Origin: Neurospora tetraspora
Lineage: Eukaryota > Ascomycota > Sordariomycetes > Sordariales > Sordariaceae
Assembly (NCBI RefSeq): GCF_033439725.1
Contig: NW_026944384.1
Coordinates: forward strand, 248,001 to 312,000
Direction: 5' to 3'
DNA length: 64,000 nucleotides
Shown here: positions 56,574 to 64,000 of the stretch, piece after piece
How the letters are laid out: every line of letters begins with the position of its first letter
Numbering within the stretch: the first letter of the stretch is position 1
Program-made: the position numbers and the translations under genes
Notes under the pieces: generated by a model
Databases searched by the model: none
What the model saw: only the letters and a program-made list of their open reading frames with translations
Told to the model about the DNA's origin: nothing

Positions 56574-57927
56574 ATGAACGAAGCAATTCTCCCAGCACCA
56601 GCCAAGAGTTCGGGCGAGTCTGGCAACATGGGCGTCATGAAGTACCCGCCACTGCAAAAGAGGAAAAAGGCTGAGCTGCATACCTCTGAAATTGAACCGT
56701 GGATCCGTGTGTTGATAGACAACATGGACACGGCACTCTACCCAGCATCAACCGAGATGGTGGCAAGAAATTCTGGTTGGGACGAACCTGGCAACCTTAG
56801 AGGGGTCATTATGTACTTGCCGCCAAAAGGGATGATCAGACGCAAACTGCGTACGCAGATTAAAAATATGGACGATCGAGTGTTCGGCCATCCGGTTGTG
56901 ATTCTATTCATGCGGCGGACAGAGGGCACGGAAACAGTCCGTATTTTTCCGGTTAGTCGCTTCCGTTTCTTCTTGGGTTCAAGACACTGGCACTATCATG
57001 TGATCCACTCCTTGGAGCCTGCGTCCCTGGTCAGACTGCCCATGTTGACAGTAGGCTGCCCTTCAGATTACCAGTTCCCGCGGGCCTTATGACGAAAATG
57101 GCATTCTCAGATACGAAAAGTACATGCTTATCCCGCCTTTTCCGGCGTGCCAGCCCATGGATCTTTCTCTAGATTTAACGGGTGGCAGGGCGACACTCGA
57201 CAAAGCATCAAGCGTAAATACGCAGACGATGTATACTGTCCCCTACCAGTCGCTCAAGTACTAGCATGGAAATGGTATTTCGACCTGCCCTAGGCTCATG
57301 AGACATTCATACAATATGGTGATGAAGAAGATCCGTGAGCGGGATGCGAAAGACAAGGTGTTGCAAGGAAATTGGCGAGAAAAATCAACTGCGCCGCACC
57401 CTGAGATGGATTCCAGTCCAAACAACAACACGATGAAATCAATCCGTGGGCGGGGTGAGAAGAACGAGATGTCGGACCACTGGCGGCAAAGAAAACCAAT
57501 TCCTGAGTGGCGCAGGAAAGACGAGAATCTGAACATACGGCAGCGAAGAGGACTAAATGCGCGGCGCCCCGGGATGGGTTTCTTTGAGAAGCTTAATGTC
57601 TCCAGTTCTCTTACTACTGCGAGTACTCCTACCACTTTGAGCACTCCGACTACCCCAAGCACTCTCACCACCGCGAGCACTCCTACCACGCCGATAACTC
57701 CCATGAGCTTGCCTGACTCTTGCACGGCATCATCGACAACAATCCCTTGTTCTCCTCCTCCTTCGCCTACACCCGTCAGAAACATACTTTCAGTGTTGCC
57801 AGGTCATTCAAGCGCCCAGCCGACGCACGAGCAGCGCTTTGCACGACGACCACAGCGAACCAATACCCGGCCCTTTCAGCAAACGGCGACCAAGAGTCAG
57901 GCGAAGAACAAGAATGAGGCATGTTGA
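56574..57927 (+). CDS. GRIMWLP-TSFGG family protein 7, with Ser/Thr/Pro repeat tail
   Basis: The proposed exons 56574-56951, 57067-57257 and 57294-57927 would give 400 residues. Exon 1 contains two diverged copies of one segment (WIRVSLDNM.. upstream and WIRVLIDNM..), the second leading into the module RGVIMYLPPKG, FGHPVVILFMRR and VRIFP. After the phase-0 family intron come ITSSRGPYDENG, YMLIPPFPACQP and ASSVNTQTMYTVPYQSLKY, which align with MTSFGG, YLPIxPxPPHP and SWVNT of relatives. The last exon is Arg/Lys-rich, then a Ser/Thr/Pro repeat (TTASTPTTLSTPTTP). The second intron would be only 36 bp, short for this genome, so the 3' part is less sure. It lies 15 kb from the other copies, beyond the transposon and four ordinary genes. 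Confidence 0.6.
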
Positions 57928-58023
57928 GGAAGGATCAGACACGAGTTCATTGCCATTGGCATGTTGTGAGTAGTCAAAACACCAAGACAGAGGAAATTTC
58001 ATTCACATGGACACTAGAGGTAA

Positions 58024-58890
58024 CTATAAATCACGAAGCGCTATACCGCCCAGCCCATCATCGAAAATCACAATATGCGCCTGTGCCTGCCTCGGCATCA
58101 CTGCCACCTCTTTCTTCTCCAGTTCATTCTCATCAAACGTTGTGAAATCAACACAAGGTACATACAAATGAGCGATTGATCCGAATCCATGGACCATGAG
58201 CGTTTCAAACCATCCTTCACACTTCCCGCCTTTTCCTTTGACGCCCTTCTTTTTCCCATTGGCATCGTCATCTTCATGTTCTTCCTCTGGAATGCCACTG
58301 GCGAACATGACAACCTTCTTTCCTTTATTTTTCTTGCCTCTGAACCGCATGCCGCGGAGGAGGCCAACGTTCTCGTCCTGGTCTGCATGTGGGCTGTGAA
58401 TGTGGTCGTCGTCCGAGAGACTGATGTATCGCCAACCAGTGGAGCCGGCGAAGGTAAAGGAGGTGGAAGTACCGGTGGTGATGGCGGCGCCGAGGGAGTC
58501 GTTTGTCTCTTGGGGGATTTCTGAGCTGTCGTCCGGCAGTGCGATGGCACTATCGGCCGAGTTGCCCCTCTGCCAGAACCTTTTCCCGTTTCCCTTTCCT
58601 CTATTTGTATCCTTGCCAATGTCATTCCCTACAGAGGCATCACCGCCCCCAAACCGTCCACCGATACCACCACGACCCTCGTCCTCCTCGCACCCACCCG
58701 CCCCATCGACCGGCCCATCCGCCCCATCGCCATCGGCCCCAAAGAAACCCCTAAGCCCTCGCCCCAGCAAGCTTCTTCCGATAAACTTTAGCAATGGTTT
58801 CCGGATTCGGCCCCGTAAACGCCCCAGCCGCAATGACATCTCTCTTTCCGACTCTGATGAACTGCACGGGTGTGCCGCTTCCTTCAGCAC
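58024..58890 (-). CDS. Doubtful ORF, Gly/Asp/Lys-rich
   Basis: An open frame of up to 288 codons on the minus strand overlaps the last 140 bp of the next gene in another frame, so its first ATG codons are unlikely starts. The middle and end look protein-like (STGWRYISLSDDDHIHSPHA, EGWFETLMVHGFGSIAHLYV, AHIVIFDDGLGGIALRDL) with Lys/Gly and Asp/Glu runs. It might be a separate gene starting further in (Met at 58350 would give 108 residues) or a read-on exon of the gene at 58751-59474 by alternative splicing. No family is recognised. Confidence 0.35.
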   Translation of the reverse strand: MLKEAAHPCSSSESEREMSLRLGRLRGRIRKPLLKFIGRSLLGRGLRGFFGADGDGADGPVDGAGGCEEDEGRGGIGGRFGGGDASVGNDIGKDTNRGKGNGKRFWQRGNSADSAIALPDDSSEIPQETNDSLGAAITTGTSTSFTFAGSTGWRYISLSDDDHIHSPHADQDENVGLLRGMRFRGKKNKGKKVVMFASGIPEEEHEDDDANGKKKGVKGKGGKCEGWFETLMVHGFGSIAHLYVPCVDFTTFDENELEKKEVAVMPRQAQAHIVIFDDGLGGIALRDL

Positions 58891-59474
58891 CCGGGATCGC
58901 CTCCCTTACGGAGGAGACAATTTTTTCGTATTCTTCGTCGGCTAAGTTGCCGCCGAAGAGCAAAGCGGTGGGGATGTGCCGCTCTGAGGCGGGCCGGTTG
59001 GTGTTGGATCCTAGACCGGAGGAGGGGACGATGGAGGTGTCGCCTGAGAAGAGAGCGGGCAGTTCGTGGAGAGCGGTGTCGAGGGAGAGGGAGGTGTGGA
59101 CTACTTTGGGGTTGTTAGATTGTCGTATTTTTGTTTTGTTATTGTGGTGGAGGGTTAACTTTGAAAGACAAAAAGGCTGGAGAGAGTGTGGACATGGAGA
59201 GTGGAAAAGAGGGTAAGAAAAGAAAGGGAAGGGCGAGATGTGAGAGGTGGGAAGGAAGGCATGAGAAGGAGAGGGATATGACAGAAGAGTATCGTTTCCA
59301 GGGACTAGGGGACAGAAGGAAAAGAGATAAATCGGTAAGTGACAACAAACGAGGAACAAACCCCAACTCACCTTCAATATCAGGCAACAATTTCTCACTA
59401 ACAGCCTCAGCCATCTTAGGATCGCGGCCATAAGTGGCGACATAAATCGCCTTCTGCTGCTGGTTGTCGGTCAT
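58751..59474 (-). CDS. Small fungal protein of unknown function, about 151 residues
   Basis: Exons 59474-59372 and 59103-58751 give 151 residues, or 150 if the acceptor three bases further is used. The start is the ATG at 59474 (MTDNQQQKAIYVATYG). The N-terminus looks like the first beta-alpha unit of an alpha/beta fold (KAIYVATYGRDPKMAEAVSE), and later strands include IPTALLFGGN and PVQFIRVGKRDVIAAGAFTG. The end is TIAKVYRKKLAGARA. No catalytic motif is evident and no membrane span is present; it is probably a small cytosolic protein. I do not recognise the family. The intron of 268 bp is long and purine-rich on the plus strand. Confidence 0.7.
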
Positions 59475-62400
59475 GATGGGCAAGATATATACCTCTACCC
59501 TTTCTCTCCTGGTATATGGTACTATCGTTGTTACTGGGATATATGGTGACACAACAGGACGCCAAAACTATACCCTGCCTGCCGTTGGCTTGGAGGGCTT
59601 GGAAGGCTTGAATCGAGCTGGGATCTGGAGTCCTGGACTGGAGTGAGAGCTAAACTTGCTTCCCGTCAGTTGGAGTCCAGTCTGTCTTTCTGTGTTATTC
59701 ACGGCTCTTTCCGTTAGGGCTGTGTGGATGACGACTGAGTTACTGGCAGTTGGCCGAAGGGCTGATAATCTGGGGTCACTCAATGCGAAACGACGAAACA
59801 GAAAAAAAAAAACAGACAAACAGCGGTTGGTGGACGGCACCGCCCGCTCGCTCGCCAGAATACAATCCGGAGCGAAGATCTAAACAAAGACACAGACGGT
59901 TGAGATCATCGCGATGATCTCAAAGATATCTTGACGAACGGCACGGAAGGAGGGGGCGGGCAGTGAAGCACCAGACATCATGAAGCAGTGGGAATGGACG
60001 GTGGGTGGGTGGTGAAGGAGTGAAGACAGCGCGAGTGGACAGCGTAAATGGGCAGTTTGTGAAACCGGCAAGAGCATTGGAAGCAGTGGATATGGAAAGT
60101 GCTGTAAGACGGGGAACGACATGGAGGGACAAAGGACAGAAGAGGACAAGGGGACGCGTGAGAGTGTAAGACACACATACATGGGTTGGTGGTGTTTTCG
60201 GAGCGAGAAGAATATGTTGTGGATATGCTGTGTATCCTTTTGCGACGGGTTTGCGACAGAAGGATTTCGAGACGGACAAGGATTCACGGCACAGCAAGGT
60301 TTTGAGTTTGAGAATGATGAGGAAGGTATTTATTTATACCGTGATGGCTTCATATTTACTCCCCTACAGAAAATTGCCAACTTGGATTCTGACATGAAGT
60401 TTGGTCATTTGCAGCCTTCCCCTCCATTCCTGCTTGACCGAAAACATGGAAAACATTCGATATGACCGTTCCTGACATAAAACATATGATAATTTCGGAC
60501 TTCCAAGCAGCCATGGCGCGACATGGCTGGGACAGATGCCGGAGAGACTGGTTTTATCAAGTATCGATCACCTCAGTTGCCCAGGGAAAACCTGGAGTTG
60601 CTCGAAGAGAAGCGGCCAAGTGAGAAGGAAAGTATCAGGTGAATAGCATCGCTGAAGCCTCGCTGAAAGCAGCATTGCGGGAGCAGCACCCGAACATCAT
60701 CGGCCCGGCCCAGCTGATATCACTCCAGTCGACACTTATTCAGCTTTTCTTCCACCGCAAATTCCGGGGGCAAAGAAAGAGCTGACAGTGTCAGCAACAG
60801 TGACATATGCAAAGACCCGTCGTCGGATGGGACCTAAACATACCTCTAGGTAGGGCTGCCGGACTTGACGCTCAAGCAAGACTCGCTCCAGAGGTGGCGT
60901 GGATGCCGGCACCAATCTCCAAGCCCCAGCCCGCTACCGGACATCCAGTCTCGGACGTCAAGCTGAATCTCCGGTGGCAGATGCGGCTCAGTTTAAGTTC
61001 GGGTGGCGGTGATCTTCGATGCCACTGTTGCAGTGGGCTGACTCGCTGGACAGAGACATTAAGCCCTCCTTCCCACTGGGTTGACTGGAACACTGGAACA
61101 CTGCAAACATTGGCACATTTGATGGACTGTATTGATGGGAACATTGATAGATTGGACAGTGTCTCGGGCGAGTTCGCGCCATGTCTCTGCCTTTTGTGTT
61201 TGACACCAAATATATAGCCCGTGCGGTTCCCCAGCTGAACTTCCAATAAAAGGCATGGGCTGCGATTGCTGATCCGATGATTTTGATGTTCGCAATGGTG
61301 TTCCGTACGAATGGATGGTTGGATGTAACTCGTTGACGCAGGATCGTGGAGTGGACGAGGAGTCGTGGACTTTAAGTTGGGGAAGGTCCGGCCTGCTGTC
61401 CGTATAAGGCACGGCTCAGCAGTGCAGCACGGACAGCAGGCTCAAGTACTAAAACTGCACATTGAGCGGTTTGCTTCTCGTCTGCTTGCTTACTGCTTAC
61501 TACTGCTGCCAGTAGTGCGGTGTCATGTTAGCAAGTTGATGTTACACATGCCTTGCGCATAAAGTGCTCCGCAAGTACCAACCTGTTGGTTTCTGGGCGG
61601 CGCGGCGCAAGCACCAGAAGTAACAAGGTAAGACGTACAGGCGGATTTCAAGTCATGTCTTCTTGCCCTGTCAAAGGCGACATCGACCTGGAAGAAAAAT
61701 GGAGATGATTGCGAGCAGGACGGTCGAGTGACCTCCAAAGATGCTCCGGTCATCGAGCTCGTAGACATGGCCGGGGAGCGGGGGTAAAACAAAAACAAGT
61801 CGAGTGCTGAGGGAGGTTGGAATCGATTTTCCAAGCAAATGGAGAAGTCTGCAAACTTGGACCCAACTTAGACACCCCATCACCATTGGACACTCTCCCA
61901 CTATCGCTCCTTCCCTCCAGACAAAACATTGATTCTGCTCAGACGCAAGAGCGCGAATTCAGCTTGTTCCGTTCCGCCTTCCCAAGTTCCCACTCTTGTC
62001 ATTGCTCCTTCCACTTCCAGATGAAACACTGATTCTGCTCATACCGGACCAGGAAGCGACCTGGAGGTGCGCAACGTACCAGCCGTCAGCTGCTGTGCCA
62101 ACTCTGAAATGGCAGGTTATGCTCACTGCAGTGTGTTCGCTCTCGTCCTCGGCTGCAAGCTCCTCAAGATCCAATCCTTCCAAGATGGACCGAGTCCAGG
62201 CAGAGTGACAGACTGCAACAATGATGGGCTGATGGTTGACAAAACTTAACACTTGACGGTTGGCAGCAGCTTGTCGTGCTTGCTTAGACGAAAACGAAAC
62301 GCCCTCGATGCATCTGCACGTCTGTCTGCCAGCGTCAGGATGTCTGGGTGGGTGTCAATGTGCAGGCAATGTGGTAACGAACCCGATGCCATTTACCTGG

Positions 62401-64000
62401 TACCCAGTTCGACGTACGCAGCAGCAGCAGCAGTAGCAACAGTGCATCAGTGCATAAGGTAGGTACCTTTACAGTTGCATGTCCTGAGGTGGTGGAAGGA
62501 AGCTTGGAAGCTGGAATCCAAAAAGCGGGGAGCAGACTGAGCAACTGGGACAACATGAAGTGATGTGAAACATCAGATCGATGCACAATGCTTCGAGGCC
62601 AGCGTCGTCAGCGCCAGACACCAACTTCAAAAGGACGGGACTCTCGGGCACTCAACCTCTCAGTCTCAGGTTCCCTCATCCATTCACTCATTACTATTTG
62701 CTTGCTACAATCTTCACTCCCACTGCTCTCACTTCCTGCTATCTACCACCTTCACTTCTTTCCATAGTAGAGGTATCGTTATCGTCACTCAACAGACCAT
62801 CCATGTCCATGAAAAATTTGACCATTCGGGTCTAGTTCCTTCATCGCACACCTTCTGCTTGCTGTCTCTGCACGATCGGCGTACACGTCAGTGAGGGTGG
62901 GTGGGTGGGTGGTAATATCCAACGTCTGGCGTAAATAAGCTTAAACCTTCCTCCCTCTCTCCCTCCCTCCCTCCTTTCGTCATTCTCATTGCTCGTTGCT
63001 CGTTGCTCAAAATATAACTAACGCCTTTGCCTCCTAGACATCCTCCTAGGTAGGTAGGTAACCTCCCAAACAGACGGATTTCACCGTGTGATAGGAGGAT
63101 AAGACGGACGAAAGTACGTAGGTACCCAGATCGGTCAGCCATTCGTCTGTCTATCTATCCTTAGCTCCCAATTTAGGTACTTTCTAATGAAAAGGAATTT
63201 TTGGAAGAGAGTCGTCAGCAAGCAAGCAAGCAAGCCACTCGGGAATTATTGAGCCAATGTTCGAGACAACTTTCTTTACTTCCCCCTTCCCTTCCTCTTC
63301 CCCTTCCCATTCGCCTGTTCGTTTCGTGTTCGTTGTCCAATCGTCCCACTTGTGCTGTCTGTCCCTCATACCTCATACATCCTACATCCCAAGATGAGAA
63401 AGCTCCTAGTCTATACGTACCTATCCTGTTTCCCGTTTCTCGTTTCCCTATCTACCTATGAGACAAATAACTCTGCCCCCCACTGCACTCAAAGTATATC
63501 GATACATGCCCGGGCTTGGATATTCCCAAGAATCTGTCGAGTCCCAGCTATATAGATCTCCCCAGGTACATCCCCAAAGTACCTTACCTACCTCTCTCTG
63601 GCTACCATTTTCCAGTGTTCAGTGTACCAAGGTAGAGGTAGGTAGGTTCAAGGAGAGATAGATCCATGAGCACGAGTACGAGTACGAGGCACGGATTAAA
63701 GCAACTTGCTAGGGTAAGCACCTAGGTACCCAGCCAGTAGTCATCCAGACGAAGGGCAACGGAAGGGAGATAGATACCTCTAGATGCTGCCTGTCGTTCA
63801 TGGGTACCTACCTTACCTAGACCGTTCAAAGTGTGAGGACATAATTACCCAAGGTAGGCCGTAGGATCCAGTTATGTCCTAACCTGCCTGCCGCATTTAG
63901 ACCCATATCGCCGCCAATCGAGCCACCCAGCCCCCACCGCGCATCCTTACCTATACAAAAGAAGAAACTAACATAAGTGAATTGAACAAGGTTAGGTACC
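59475..64000. other. Gene-free right end, possibly the leader of a gene outside
   Basis: Frames such as 59880-60287 (-) and 60121-60465 (+) have no recognisable domain. From about 62.6 kb the plus strand becomes pyrimidine-rich and carries many copies of CTAGGTA/TACCTA-type words (63045-63062, 63590, 63640, 63800), usual in long Neurospora-type promoters and leaders. No coding start is visible before the window ends. Confidence 0.4.

Noticed and set aside
15337-57927. CRISPR array, retroelement or secondary-metabolite cluster in the middle region
   Set aside because: No regularly spaced direct repeats, reverse transcriptase motifs, long terminal repeats or synthase genes were seen.

Overview
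The window looks like a filamentous ascomycete chromosome, most likely Neurospora or a close Sordariaceae relative. Genes carry short introns (about 50-150 bp, GTAAGT-type donors), have C-rich third codon positions and CT-rich leaders. The only strongly AT-rich block (42.1-45.3 kb) is a DNA transposon whose two terminal repeats differ mainly by C-to-T/G-to-A transitions, the mark of repeat-induced point mutation (RIP). I work from sequence recall only; no database was searched.

Left part (0-14.4 kb), ordinary host genes: a small ABM-domain protein (+), class II fructose-bisphosphate aldolase (+), a tRNA-like relic, a small glycine-rich membrane protein (-), a long stretch of about 5 kb without a convincing gene, and a class V aminotransferase resembling the N-terminal half of molybdenum cofactor sulfurase (+).

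Middle part (15.7-41.1 kb, with one more copy at 56.6-57.9 kb): seven diverged members of one gene family, on both strands. All share an N-terminal module with a G-x-I-M-W-L-P motif, a HPVxILS strand, a phase-0 intron at the same place, a TSFGG-like motif, then Y/F-L-P-I-x-P-x-P and S-x-V/I-N-T. The C-termini differ completely: membrane segments, nuclear-localisation-like repeats, Ser/Gly repeats or Ser/Thr/Pro repeats. Between them lie small membrane or hydrophilic genes, decayed zinc-finger-like loci, minisatellites, a new terminal-inverted-repeat element and short dispersed elements shared between loci. I know no published description of this family; a remote PemK/MazF-type SH3-barrel fold is a hypothesis only. 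This is the best candidate for something undescribed.

At 42.06-45.30 kb sits a RIP-degraded Mutator-like (MULE, Hop-like) transposon with terminal inverted repeats of about 112 bp and an 8-bp target duplication.

Right part (45.3-64 kb), mostly ordinary genes: RRP15 (+), mitochondrial ferredoxin YAH1 (-, convergent with RRP15), UGO1 (+, divergent from YAH1), a stand-alone thioesterase (+), the last family member (+), a possible low-complexity ORF and a small conserved-looking protein (-). The final 4.5 kb show no gene and may be the leader or promoter of a gene outside the window.
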